A stretch of DNA of 50,927 nt from Scatosoma sp045650185 (GTDB lineage Bacteria > Bacillota > Clostridia > Christensenellales > Borkfalkiaceae): assembly GCA_045650185.1 (NCBI GenBank), contig JAZRQY010000004.1, forward strand, positions 1-50,927. The letters are read 5' to 3'. Under the pieces are notes generated by a model. The model made no database searches and was not told the origin of the DNA. It was given only the letters and a program-made list of their open reading frames with translations. The position numbers and the translations under genes are program-made. How positions within the stretch are numbered: position 1 is the stretch's first letter; the number at the start of each line of letters is the position of its first letter. Positions 1 through 6,981 of this stretch are shown in pieces.

Positions 1-249
1 GATTTGGGTTATGCGTCAACCGTACACAAATCTCAAGGCTCGGAGTATGCGTCCGTAATTATCAACATACAAAGCGCACATCATATTATGCTGACTCGAC
101 CTTTAATTTACACGGCAATTACGCGTGGAAAACAAAAGGTAATTATCGTTGGCGAAAGGAAGGCGCAATGTATTGCGATTAAACGAACGGACACGGAAAA
201 GCGTGGGACTTGTCTCGCGCGGAAGTTAAAAGAAATTATTAAATCATAG
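1..249 (+). CDS. RecD/UvrD-type helicase, C-terminal fragment
   Basis: Only the last 82 codons are in the window; the gene begins upstream. The visible part carries VHKSQGSEY followed by YTAITRGKQKVIIVGE, which matches the C-terminal UvrD_C_2 (motif V/VI) region of SF1 helicases of the RecD, TraA or phage type. In that family the AITR arginine contacts ATP. The next gene starts 11 bases downstream on the same strand, and the following genes look like phage or ICE replication and recombination genes, so this helicase probably belongs to the mobile element. Which helicase subfamily cannot be decided from the fragment. Confidence 0.75.
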   Translation, partial: DLGYASTVHKSQGSEYASVIINIQSAHHIMLTRPLIYTAITRGKQKVIIVGERKAQCIAIKRTDTEKRGTCLARKLKEIIKS

Positions 250-260
250 GAGAAAAAATT

Positions 261-701
261 ATGACTATTATGGAACAATACCAAGAACAGGTAAAAGAAC
301 TTGACCAGCAGCTCGAAGCGGGGAAGTTACCGCTTACGAAAATGCCTATTTTGCAGGAATTAAAGTATAGGGTTTCCGTTATGGAAAGTTTGCGTGCTTT
401 TTCTAAGCTGGCGCCGACTACGTTGGATAAGCAAAAAATTGGTTTTCATTATCAAATTACGAAAACTTATTTGACGTTGCTTGTCGGCGGACATCCGCTT
501 GGTCCCAGTGTGGATGAAGAAGGAGAGCAAAGACGTGAAACAGCAGAAGATTCGCTTTTGCGTGTTGTTGAAGACGGAGCAAGAAAATTCAAAAAATTCA
601 GCTTTGAAAACGAAGACGAATATCGCAATCGAATTGTAAAGCATATCACCGCTGTATTGCCCATTTGGATTCAATACAGAAACACCTATATTAAACTGTA
701 A
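261..701 (+). CDS. Hypothetical mobile-element protein (146 aa)
   Basis: I do not recognise this family. It encodes a soluble, charged protein with no signal peptide or membrane segment. The N-terminal third is Glu/Gln/Leu-rich and probably helical; the C-terminal half is also Lys/Glu-rich. The start at 261 is chosen because AGGAG lies 8-12 bases upstream; an in-frame ATG three codons later is less well placed. It sits between the helicase and the annealing-like gene with short gaps (11 bases on each side), so all are probably cotranscribed as part of the element's DNA-processing module. Confidence 0.6.
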   Translation: MTIMEQYQEQVKELDQQLEAGKLPLTKMPILQELKYRVSVMESLRAFSKLAPTTLDKQKIGFHYQITKTYLTLLVGGHPLGPSVDEEGEQRRETAEDSLLRVVEDGARKFKKFSFENEDEYRNRIVKHITAVLPIWIQYRNTYIKL

Positions 702-712
702 GGAGGTTAATT

Positions 713-1459
713 ATGAGCAATCAAGACTCGAATCAAAAAGAACTTATGATTGAGAGAATATCTCAAATCAATAAAGTGGAAGGGTTTGATCCGACGCCGT
801 TCGCGTTGGAACTTACCGACTTGAATACTATGAAAGTACGTACGATTATTCCCGTTTCGGTACAAATCGCTTGGTTTAAGCTGAAATATCCCGATGGAAA
901 AATAGCCGTAAGCGTACAAAGTTTAAGAAGTGACGACAGGTATATCGCTTCCGCTAAAATTTACGCGCATTATAAGGATGCAGTGGAATGTTATTTGGCG
1001 GAAGGTTCGGCTATCAAAGGCAAAAATCCAGAAAATCCTGATATTTCGGCGATTGAATGGGCGCAGACGACAGCAATAGGCGTGGCGCTTAGAAACGCTG
1101 GGTTTGGGTTACAGTTTGCCGTTAGCAATAACGAACAGGTATCCGGTGAAAACGCTGGAGATACGATAACGTCTGAAAAGAAAACAAAACCGATTCAGGA
1201 AGAAGTTCCTGAAGAAGTGTCGGCGACTATAACTGAACCTGAAACAAAGAAAGAGCCGACGTTAGAAGAAAAGGTTCAAAAAGCTATGGAATTGCCTTGT
1301 CCTATGGCAAAGTATAAGGGAATGACTCTTGGTGATTTATTGAGGGAAGATCCGAAAGCTTTGGATTATATGGCAAGAAAATATCAGGGCGACGAAAATG
1401 CGGTGGAAGCCGCAAAATTGATATGCGAATTCGCGCTCAAAATGCAAAAATCCGCATAA
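713..1459 (+). CDS. Possible phage/ICE single-strand annealing protein
   Basis: A 248-aa soluble protein with a good ribosome binding site (AAGGAGG just upstream). Residues about 105-135 read EWAQTTAIGVALRNAGFG, which resembles the AxTxAIGRALxxxGFG signature of phage annealing proteins of the Erf/Sak/Rad52-like group. The middle (about 145-200) is a low-complexity acidic and lysine-rich linker. The C-terminal block (about 195-245) contains CPMAKYKGMTLGDLL and DYMARKYQGD, like the short conserved tail in some phage recombination proteins. The position between a helicase and a primase supports a role in element replication or recombination. The family call is inference; a hypothetical protein is the safe alternative. 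Confidence 0.5.
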   Translation: MSNQDSNQKELMIERISQINKVEGFDPTPFALELTDLNTMKVRTIIPVSVQIAWFKLKYPDGKIAVSVQSLRSDDRYIASAKIYAHYKDAVECYLAEGSAIKGKNPENPDISAIEWAQTTAIGVALRNAGFGLQFAVSNNEQVSGENAGDTITSEKKTKPIQEEVPEEVSATITEPETKKEPTLEEKVQKAMELPCPMAKYKGMTLGDLLREDPKALDYMARKYQGDENAVEAAKLICEFALKMQKSA

Positions 1460-1516
1460 TTGAAGTAAAGGTTGTTCGGGGATGGGATAAACTCGTCCCC
1501 GAAAAAGGAGGCAGAA

Positions 1517-2587
1517 ATGGAAATGTATCACATGACGGACATTATTCCTATACTGGGAATTGAGCGTCCGGCGCGCGGGCAATTATCATATTATGTTGCT
1601 TGTCCGTGTTGTGATGATAAGCCACATAAGAAACACTTGAATATCAATTTGGTAAAGGACGTATTCAGGTGTCCGAGATGCAACGTTTCCGGAGGTGTAT
1701 TGGATTTATATTCATTGTATACGGGAATATCCAGAAATAAAGCGTATAAAGCCATAATGGAAAAAACTGCGCCGATTTCAGGTTATAAACCGGAACAAAG
1801 AAACGTGCCTATACATTTGGATACGGAAACGATACGGGAGTGTCCGATTACCGACGTGGATACTCGGCACGAAACGTATTCGGCTTTGTTATCTATGTTA
1901 TCGCTGTCACAAGACCATAAACAAAAACTTTTAGCACGAGGATTTACGGAGCAAGAGGTGGAAGAGCTTGGTTATAAAACGACGCCGTATATGGGAATGT
2001 CCGCAATTGCCAACAAGCTCCACTTACAAGGGATGTATTTAGCCGGCGTACCGGGATTCTATCGAGATAAACACGATAATTGGACTTTTACCCAAGAAAA
2101 GCGCGGTATTTTAATTCCTGTTAGGGATAATGAAGGACGTATTCAAGGTATGCAAGTTCGATTAGATGAAACGGATAGAAGAAAGTTCCGCTGGGTATCC
2201 AGCAGTGAAAGAAAAGACGGGTGTAGAGCGGAAGGATGGACGCATCTTGCAGGTCCTGTAAAGGAAAATATAATTATCACGGAAGGGCCTATGAAAGCGG
2301 ATGTGATTCACGCGCTTACGGGAGAAACGGTTTTATCTGTCCCTGGTGTTAATTCACTCTCACACTTACAAAAGACGTTGGAGAAGTTGCAAGAAAAAGG
2401 ATTGAAACGGGTAATGACCGCTTTCGATATGGATTTTTGTGCGAATTTCCACGTTCAAAACGGGTTTAATTCGTTATTATGTCTACTGGACGATATGAAT
2501 TTGAAGTTCGGGACTTATACGTGGGATCCACGATATAAAGGCTTGGATGATTTTGTCTGGGAATATATGATGAATAAACAAAGATGA
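1517..2587 (+). CDS. CHC2 zinc-finger / TOPRIM primase-like protein
   Basis: Start 1517 is chosen over an ATG at 1472 because AAAGGAGGC lies 6 bases before it; the protein is then 356 aa. The N-terminus (about residues 20-55) has a CHC2-type zinc finger: CPCC with FRCPRCNVSGGVLDL, as in DnaG-type primases. The C-terminal half has a TOPRIM-like core: an acidic start in IIITEGPMKADVIHAL, then AFDMD and GLDDFVWE. This is the layout of phage and ICE primases or DUF3854-like proteins. It would make RNA primers for the element's replication. A perfect hairpin terminator follows the stop, so it closes the upstream operon. Confidence 0.75.
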   Translation: MEMYHMTDIIPILGIERPARGQLSYYVACPCCDDKPHKKHLNINLVKDVFRCPRCNVSGGVLDLYSLYTGISRNKAYKAIMEKTAPISGYKPEQRNVPIHLDTETIRECPITDVDTRHETYSALLSMLSLSQDHKQKLLARGFTEQEVEELGYKTTPYMGMSAIANKLHLQGMYLAGVPGFYRDKHDNWTFTQEKRGILIPVRDNEGRIQGMQVRLDETDRRKFRWVSSSERKDGCRAEGWTHLAGPVKENIIITEGPMKADVIHALTGETVLSVPGVNSLSHLQKTLEKLQEKGLKRVMTAFDMDFCANFHVQNGFNSLLCLLDDMNLKFGTYTWDPRYKGLDDFVWEYMMNKQR

Positions 2588-2589
2588 GT

Positions 2590-2624
2590 AATAGGCAAGG
2601 ATTTTCCTTGCCTATTATTTTTGT
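2590..2624 (+). terminator. Rho-independent terminator after primase gene
   Basis: A perfect 12-bp inverted repeat (2590-2601 with 2605-2616, 3-base loop) begins 3 bases after the primase stop and is followed by a T-rich run. Confidence 0.85.
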
Positions 2625-2683
2625 TTTTGATGTTTTTCGATAAACAAAGACTGATTACGACAATCTTTTTGGTTATAGATATA

Positions 2684-2712
2684 TTGAAGGCGTTTATGCA
2701 GAGTGTTATAAT
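2684..2712 (+). promoter_or_regulatory. Sigma-A-type promoter in element intergenic region
   Basis: TTGAAG at 2684-2689, a 17-base spacer and a perfect TATAAT at 2707-2712. It would start an RNA near 2719 that runs through a hairpin (2767-2772 with 2787-2792), a tiny ORF and two further hairpins towards the sigma-factor gene. Confidence 0.55.
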
Positions 2713-2805
2713 ATTATTTGTCTAATATAAGGGAAAAATTGATTTCATTGTAGAATATTTTTATACGCAATGTCTTGGTGTGATGTCATTGCGGGAGGGG
2801 GATTA

Positions 2806-2865
2806 ATGATGATTGATTTTATTAGGCAAAACTATTATATTTCAATCACGAGCGATGAGGGGTAG
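2806..2865 (+). CDS. Possible 19-aa leader peptide
   Basis: A tiny ORF (MMIDFIRQNYYISITSDEG) with a very strong ribosome binding site (GGGAGGGGG at 2793-2801). It follows a good promoter and is followed by a 9-bp hairpin (2870-2878 with 2888-2896). This promoter, leader peptide and hairpin layout is typical of translation-coupled attenuation, but it could be chance. No homology is claimed. Confidence 0.3.
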   Translation: MMIDFIRQNYYISITSDEG

Positions 2866-2929
2866 TTTGGAGTTGTAGTATTCAACGCTACAACTCTGCT
2901 TCTATAACATTATATATAATATATAGACG

Positions 2930-2977
2930 AAAAGCGTTCATAAGGGGTTATCGGAAATCCTTTTATGGGCGCTTTTT
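2930..2977 (+). terminator. Terminator-like hairpin before sigma-factor gene
   Basis: An imperfect long inverted repeat (about 2930-2945 with 2959-2976), with outer arms AAAAGCG and CGCTTTT, ends in a T run. It lies between the 2684 promoter and the 3070 gene, so it either ends the short upstream RNA or acts as an attenuator. The rest of 2625-3069 shows no further gene. Confidence 0.5.
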
Positions 2978-3069
2978 AATTATTTCAATCGACATATTTC
3001 TTGTGTTTTCGACAACTCGTGGACCTCCAAAATGTTCTGGCTTTTCAGAATAAAAATGGAGGTAATAAT

Positions 3070-3477
3070 ATGAATAATGTTGAATTTGAAAATGAAATAC
3101 AATATCGTTTTACGGCTTGGTTGCAAAAATTAGTTAAAAGGGCTCGTATTGATTATTTAAGATTGAAACGTAATCAATACAATGAAGCATCTTTGAGTGA
3201 TTTCTCTTGTGAAAAAAATCTTACATACGAAATAAAGCTTGTTCCCAATAAAAATATTGAAAAAGGTGAATATGAGTTTGAACGTGATGATATGTCTAGA
3301 GCATTTTCATTGTTAAGTATAACTAAAAGAAAGGTGTTATTATTTTTGTTTGTGGAAGAATTGACACCCAAAGAAGTTGCGAAACTGTTAAATTGTTCTG
3401 AACAATCTATTTCTAATGTAAAAAGAAGTGCCTTAAAGAAGTTAAAGTCACTATTGGAGGAAGAATATGGAGTTTAA
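3070..3477 (+). CDS. Sigma-70-like factor of Tn916 (Orf7) type
   Basis: The start at 3070 has AATGGAGGT directly upstream; an in-frame ATG at 3001 lacks a ribosome binding site. The 135-aa product has a charged N-terminus and a C-terminal helix-turn-helix (about residues 88-128: LTPKEVAKLLNCSEQSISN then VKRSALKKLKSLL), like sigma-70 region 4. Small region-4 proteins of this kind are the Orf7 regulators of Tn916-family conjugative elements, usually beside an HTH_16 gene and followed by excisionase and integrase. That order is seen here, except for the missing excisionase. It overlaps the next gene by 11 bases, implying translational coupling. Confidence 0.8.
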   Translation: MNNVEFENEIQYRFTAWLQKLVKRARIDYLRLKRNQYNEASLSDFSCEKNLTYEIKLVPNKNIEKGEYEFERDDMSRAFSLLSITKRKVLLFLFVEELTPKEVAKLLNCSEQSISNVKRSALKKLKSLLEEEYGV

Positions 3478-3649
3478 GCTTATTTTAGAAAAGGCTATTA
3501 ATGGAGATGATAAAGCAATACAAAATATTTTAAAGATTTATGAACCAATGATAAAAAGTAATTCAAAATGGAGGGGAGAACTGGATGAAGATTTAGAAGA
3601 ATACATAATCATCCGAATAGTAAAAAATATTTCAAAATTTATAATTTAA
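3467..3649 (+). CDS. HTH_16 conjugative-transposon regulator (Tn916 Orf8-like)
   Basis: A 60-aa protein of the form KAINGDDKAIQNILKIYEP with a DLEEYIIIRIVKNISKF tail, matching the helix-turn-helix conjugative-transposon domain (HTH_16). It overlaps the sigma-factor gene by 11 bases, as the homologous pair does in many Tn916-like elements. The family is normally somewhat longer (about 70-90 aa), so the C-terminus here is short but ends on a clean TAA. It probably helps regulate excision and transfer. Confidence 0.75.
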   Translation: MEFKLILEKAINGDDKAIQNILKIYEPMIKSNSKWRGELDEDLEEYIIIRIVKNISKFII

Positions 3650-3689
3650 AAATTTTTTTTGAAATTGGTTTAAAATCTTGAGAAGTCAC

Positions 3690-3880
3690 TCGTATTTAAT
3701 AGTGAAGACATCCCGTCTTTTACAACTGAATAGCGTTGGCTTAGGAAGGATACAGGAGTATAAGATAGTGTGCGAAGATAAGAGCTCGCCTTATGCAGAA
3801 TGCTTGCACAGCAACACCTGCAAAAACGCGGTCAGAGTGAGCGTAGGAACTGGCCTTTTCTCAACGTGTAAAAAATTTAA
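3690..3880 (+). ncRNA. Possible structured RNA upstream of integrase
   Basis: This stretch between the HTH_16 gene and the integrase promoter has higher GC than its surroundings and several short helices: AAGAC/GTCTT around 3703-3718, a 6-bp GGTCAG/CTGGCC stem (about 3831-3856, one wobble), ATAAG/CTTAT around 3778-3795, and a possible closing pair 3734-3738 with 3862-3866. The 76-codon ORF across it has no ribosome binding site and an implausible composition. I cannot name an Rfam family. It could be a regulatory RNA of the element or a fold that controls int. Confidence 0.35.
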
Positions 3881-3921
3881 TTTAGGAGGGATGCAAATTG
3901 GGAACTGATTATCAGAACGCA

Positions 3922-3951
3922 TTGACAAATTACGTGAAAATATGGTATAAT
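3922..3951 (+). promoter_or_regulatory. Strong sigma-A promoter of integrase gene
   Basis: TTGACA at 3922-3927, an 18-base spacer and TATAAT at 3946-3951, both perfect hexamers, about 115 bases before the integrase frame opens. Confidence 0.75.
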
Positions 3952-4067
3952 AGTAATAATCTTAAGTGTGAAATGGACGAGCTTATTTTTGGCTATTCCA
4001 AAAAAAATTTGTTTTATTTCTATTTGGGAGGAAATGAAGGTTTTTATCTTCAAACAAACAATAGGAG

Positions 4068-5315
4068 GTGAAACGACAAGATTTAGCAAAGGTTCTACAG
4101 TGTTTAGAACAAATTCCAGACTATAAGAGTCGTTCGTTTGCTACTGAGTTAATGCTCAAGGCTGCGAGTGAATCCGTAGAATTGGAAAGAATTAAAAAAA
4201 CTCCAGCTTATGTGGAAGATAAGCTGAAGGAAGAAGAAAAGACAGTCACCTATCTTAAATTTACAAAAAAGGAGATAGAAGGAATGTCGGACAACTTAAA
4301 AAGATTATTTGCTATAAATGACAAAATTGTTACGTATCGAATTGTAAGAGGAATGTATCAAGCGAGATTTCGCCGTGATGGGTATTCTATAGAGGTTGCA
4401 GCCAAAACTTTTGACACTATGAAAATAAAGTTTATGGAAAAACTCAAAGAGGTTGAGGCTGAAAGGAAACACTCAAAATTTCCGCTTTTTAGTGAGTTTG
4501 TGGAAGAATGGTTAAAAATTAAGAAGCAAACTGTTAAAGAAAGTACCTTTCATTCTTATACCAACTTGGCAAAATCGACTGTATTGCCGGGACTTGGCGA
4601 CAAATACATAAACGAGATCACGAGAAAAGATTTGCAGGAATTTTTGTTTAGTTTGACAGATGCGGGGAAAAATCGTACAGCTCAAAAGTTAAAACAGATG
4701 CTTTCAGCAATGTTTGATGTGATTTGCGATGACTATCCAAGTATTTCTAATCCGACAAAAAAACTGGTGTTAAGCCATTACGAAGTTAAAAAAGGTAGAG
4801 CATTTACGAAAGAAGAAGAATACGAGATTATCGAATTCTGTAAAGCAAATCCTCATTTTTATGGGAACTCAGCTCTTTTGGTGATGATGTATACTGGAAT
4901 GCGCGTAGGTGAATTACCGAGTTTGAAGGTCGATGGCGATTTTATAACTTGTGTATCATTAAAAACAAGAAAAGGGTATAAAGAGGTTGTGAGAACAATT
5001 CCAATTTCACCCATGATGCAAAAAGTTTTACCGCTAATTGATTTTGATAAGGCAAGAGACGCAAGCCAATTCACTTCGCGAGATGCCTTGAAAAGAATAT
5101 TTAAAGATAGACATATACATGAATTTCGTTATACATTCATTACAAGGGCTAAGGAATGCGGTTGTAATCCAGAGGCAGTTATGATTTGGGTTGGTCACGA
5201 GTTCGATAAGGACGTTGTGACTAGTAGAGTCGATAGAGGGTATACAACTTACTCAAAAGAGTACTTTAAGTCGGAAATTAACAAAATTGACTACGAACTG
5301 GCTCAAAAATGTTAG
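4068..5315 (+). CDS. int: Tyrosine recombinase / integrase of the element
   Basis: Catalyses site-specific integration and excision. From the GTG at 4068 the protein is 415 aa. An arm-binding/AP2-like N-terminus is followed by a SAM-like core-binding domain (about 140-235) and the catalytic domain, with Arg in YTGMRVGE, Lys in LKTRKGY, H351-E-F-R354, H377 in WVGHEF and probably Tyr392 in RGYTTYS. The H377 to Tyr spacing (15) is longer than the usual 9-10. The start is uncertain: GTG 4068 overlaps its own GGAGG, and an ATG at 4284 with AAAGGAG would drop 72 residues that look genuinely coded. The 3' end faces tRNA-Leu 130 bases away, the usual position for a tRNA-targeting integrase. Confidence 0.9.
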   Translation: MKRQDLAKVLQCLEQIPDYKSRSFATELMLKAASESVELERIKKTPAYVEDKLKEEEKTVTYLKFTKKEIEGMSDNLKRLFAINDKIVTYRIVRGMYQARFRRDGYSIEVAAKTFDTMKIKFMEKLKEVEAERKHSKFPLFSEFVEEWLKIKKQTVKESTFHSYTNLAKSTVLPGLGDKYINEITRKDLQEFLFSLTDAGKNRTAQKLKQMLSAMFDVICDDYPSISNPTKKLVLSHYEVKKGRAFTKEEEYEIIEFCKANPHFYGNSALLVMMYTGMRVGELPSLKVDGDFITCVSLKTRKGYKEVVRTIPISPMMQKVLPLIDFDKARDASQFTSRDALKRIFKDRHIHEFRYTFITRAKECGCNPEAVMIWVGHEFDKDVVTSRVDRGYTTYSKEYFKSEINKIDYELAQKC

Positions 5316-5379
5316 AAACTAACAAAAATGGGCCAAAAGGACGGTTTTAAGGGTAGATTTCCCGAATAAAAGGCTAAAT

Positions 5380-5401
5380 TTAGTTCCCAATTAGTTCCCA
5401 A
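5380..5401 (+). repeat. Tandem 11-bp direct repeat near attachment site
   Basis: TTAGTTCCCAA occurs twice head to tail (5380-5390, 5391-5401) between int and the tRNA-Leu gene. Short direct repeats here are the usual arm-type binding sites of tyrosine integrases; that role is inferred. Confidence 0.5.
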
Positions 5402-5413
5402 TGCTAACAAAAA

Positions 5414-5445
5414 AGGGTAAAACCCGAAGATTTTACCCTGATTTT
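5414..5445 (+). terminator. Terminator between int and tRNA-Leu
   Basis: A perfect 9-bp inverted repeat AGGGTAAAA/TTTTACCCT (5414-5422 with 5431-5439) followed by GATTTT. It sits between convergent int and tRNA-Leu. Confidence 0.65.
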
Positions 5446-5533
5446 GGTGCCGCTGGCCGGACTTGAACCGGCACGAAAGGTTAATTTCGATGGATTTTAA
5501 GTCCATTGCGTCTGCCTATTCCGCCACAACGGC
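5445..5533 (-). tRNA. tRNA-Leu (anticodon TAA)
   Basis: A complete class II tRNA on the minus strand: acceptor GCCGTTG pairs with CAGCGGC, CCA is encoded, the anticodon loop is CTTAAAA and there is a long variable arm. It is the probable attachment site: the integrase ends 130 bases from its 3' end, so its 3' part may come from the element and its 5' part from the host. Confidence 0.92.
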
Positions 5534-5535
5534 AT
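5495..5535. other. Putative att core in tRNA-Leu
   Basis: This 41-bp stretch (5' half of tRNA-Leu through the anticodon) is repeated with 38 of 41 matches at 5607-5647. A tRNA half repeated beside an integrase is a typical trace of site-specific insertion. The opposite end of the element lies outside the window, so the exact core is not proven. Confidence 0.4.
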
Positions 5536-5606
5536 GTGTATGTTAAGTTTTTTGTGAATTATTGTCAATTTTGACGCAAGGTGTGAATTTTTAACAACGC
5601 CAAAAA

Positions 5607-5645
5607 TTTTAAGTCCCTTGCGTCTGCCTATTCCACCACAGCGGC
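5607..5645 (-). pseudogene. Truncated tRNA-Leu (5' half only)
   Basis: Starting from the 5' end at 5645, the minus strand reads like an intact tRNA-Leu(TAA): acceptor, D-arm and anticodon-loop sequence. After the anticodon it diverges into AT-rich DNA, with no T-arm or acceptor partner. It differs from the intact copy at three positions, so it is a separate gene or an older copy, cut in the anticodon loop. It is best read as a remnant of an earlier insertion at a second tRNA-Leu. Confidence 0.7.
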
Positions 5646-5691
5646 ATAGATCAATTTTTGGCTTTCGACGAAAAGTCGTAGATTCGAAAAT

Positions 5692-5721
5692 AAAACTCCG
5701 CACCGAAAGGTGCAGAGTTTT
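5692..5721 (-). terminator. Terminator downstream of tRNA-Cys
   Basis: AAAACTC and GCACC arms (5692-5704) pair with 5709-5721 around a GAAA loop, just past the 3' end of tRNA-Cys on the minus strand. The A/T flanks make it usable in both directions. Confidence 0.6.
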
Positions 5722-5725
5722 CGTT

Positions 5726-5800
5726 TGGAGGCGCCACCCGGATTTGAACCGGGGGATAAAGGTTTTGCAGACCTTGGCCTTACCACTTGGCTATAGCGCC
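5726..5800 (-). tRNA. tRNA-Cys (anticodon GCA)
   Basis: A minus-strand cloverleaf with acceptor GGCGCTA, the T-loop on the plus strand reading as GGATTTGAACC, anticodon loop CTGCAAA, and encoded CCA at 5726-5728. Confidence 0.92.
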
Positions 5801-5843
5801 GTTCCTTCTGCTGAATAGAAAAAGAAAAGACAGTGAGGATATT

Positions 5844-5918
5844 TGGAGCGGGAAACGAGATTCGAACCCGCGACATTCACCTTGGCAAGGTGACGCTCTA
5901 CCACTGAGCTATTCCCGC
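5844..5918 (-). tRNA. tRNA-Gly (anticodon GCC)
   Basis: A minus-strand cloverleaf with acceptor GCGGGAA, anticodon loop with GCC, canonical T-arm and encoded CCA. It lies 43 bases from tRNA-Cys in the same cluster. Confidence 0.93.
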
Positions 5919-5943
5919 ATATACCATCCGCACTGTCTTTTGC

Positions 5944-6019
5944 TGGTGGAAGTTATAGGGTTCGAACCTATGACCCTCTGCTTGTAAGGCAGATGCTCTC
6001 CCAGCTGAGCTAAACTTCC
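5944..6019 (-). tRNA. tRNA-Val (anticodon TAC)
   Basis: A minus-strand cloverleaf with acceptor GGAAGTT, D-arm AGCTCAGCTGGGAGAGC, anticodon loop CTTACAA and encoded CCA. It is the first gene of the minus-strand tRNA cluster. Confidence 0.95.
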
Positions 6020-6034
6020 GTCGAAAGCTTATTT

Positions 6035-6063
6035 AATATACCATATATTTTTAAGAAAGGCAA
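6035..6063 (-). promoter_or_regulatory. Promoter of the tRNA cluster
   Basis: On the minus strand, TTGCCT (6058-6063) and TATATT (6035-6040) are 17 bases apart, ending 15 bases before the 5' end of tRNA-Val. Confidence 0.6.
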
Positions 6064-6175
6064 GCATTTTTCAGTCAAATTTTAAAAAAAATAAAAAAAA
6101 TTTTCAACATATTTTTTTGTCCGCGATTTATGCCGAAAAAACTGTGAAAATGGCGAAAAATTTATCATTTGCCTA

Positions 6176-6204
6176 TTTACAAGGGGGATTTTTTTTGTTA
6201 TAAT
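6176..6204 (+). promoter_or_regulatory. Promoter of the DUF1508-like gene
   Basis: TTTACA at 6176-6181, a 17-base spacer and TATAAT at 6199-6204, 32 bases before the start codon at 6236. Confidence 0.7.
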
Positions 6205-6235
6205 AAAGCTACAAAATATGAAAAGGAGCGAAAAA

Positions 6236-6637
6236 ATGGGAAAATTTGTTATCAAAAAGACGCCGAGCGGCGCATTTAACTTCAGCTTATACGCGGTAAA
6301 CAAGGAAAAAATAGCCGTTTCTTCGCAGGTATATACGACGAAGGGTGCTTGCAAAAAGGGGATGGAAAGTATCGCAAAGCACGCTGTAAAGTGCATTAAC
6401 GAGGACAGAATTGAGGATCAGACCTTGAAAACACCCGTACAAAAAACTTGCCCGAAATTCGAGGTGTATTTTGACAAAGCGGGCTTGTACAGATACCGTT
6501 TGATTGCCTCCAACGGCGAGAGTATTGCAATGAGCGAAGAGGGCTACAAGTCGAAAAGCGGCGTTATGAACGGGATCAAGAGCGTTTCCGTCAACGCAGT
6601 CGATGCAGAAATTGTGGACGAAACTTTAGAAAAATAA
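6236..6637 (+). CDS. DUF1508/YegP-like small protein
   Basis: The start at 6236 follows AAAAGGAG at 6221-6228; the upstream in-frame ATG at 6218 lies before that site. The 133-aa protein has two tandem copies of a compact unit, FVIKKTPSGAFNFSLYAVN...IAVSSQ.Y and FEVYFDKAGLYRYRLIASN...IAMSEEGY. Each has the F-x-F-x-L/R-x-A-x-N-x-x-I-x-x-S pattern of DUF1508 (YegP). The family's role is unclear; it has been linked to stress or ligand binding in other bacteria. It stands alone, with its own promoter and terminator. Confidence 0.7.
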   Translation: MGKFVIKKTPSGAFNFSLYAVNKEKIAVSSQVYTTKGACKKGMESIAKHAVKCINEDRIEDQTLKTPVQKTCPKFEVYFDKAGLYRYRLIASNGESIAMSEEGYKSKSGVMNGIKSVSVNAVDAEIVDETLEK

Positions 6638-6656
6638 ATCCGTATTACAGCAAAAA

Positions 6657-6687
6657 GGAACGGCATTCTGCCGTTCCTTTTTTTTTG
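6657..6687 (+). terminator. Rho-independent terminator
   Basis: GGAACGGCA at 6657-6665 pairs perfectly with TGCCGTTCC at 6669-6677, followed by ten T residues. Confidence 0.9.
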
Positions 6688-6731
6688 ACTTATTTTCGCT
6701 CTTGCGGAATAGACAAATTGATTGCGTGGGA

Positions 6732-6971
6732 TTAGAGGGAAAAATGGCGTTTGATTTTTTCACCGCTTTCATCCTCTAAACCTAAAAGATAATCTACGGT
6801 GACATCAAACGATAAGGCAAGGCGTACAAGTGCCTCTAAGTCTGGTTGACTTCGACCGTTTTCCCAATCGCTAATACTGCTATTGGTTGTTTTTATGATT
6901 TCTGCGAGTTGTTTCTGCGAAAACCCACGGTCGATTCGTGTTTCTCTCAATCTATCCCTAAATACTTTCAT
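6732..6971 (-). CDS. XRE-family HTH repressor
   Basis: A 79-aa Cro/CI-type regulator. Residues about 6-60 form the whole HTH_3 domain (LRETRIDRGFSQKQLAEII, SISDWENGRSQPDLEALVRLA, FDVTVDYLLG), followed by a short acidic tail. It is divergent from the protease lipoprotein gene, and an imperfect TTAGGG/CCTAA palindrome lies 11 bases from its start. I infer that it represses itself and the divergent genes. No clear ribosome binding site precedes its ATG, so translation may be weak or leaderless. Confidence 0.88.
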   Translation of the reverse strand: MKVFRDRLRETRIDRGFSQKQLAEIIKTTNSSISDWENGRSQPDLEALVRLALSFDVTVDYLLGLEDESGEKIKRHFSL

Positions 6972-6981
6972 AATAATATTA

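Noticed and set aside
3678..3908. 76-aa ORF between the HTH_16 gene and the integrase
   Set aside because: No ribosome binding site, and composition is unlike a protein; the region reads better as structured non-coding DNA or RNA.
5534..5990. Short ORFs over the tRNA cluster on both strands
   Set aside because: They are translations of tRNA genes and their spacers.
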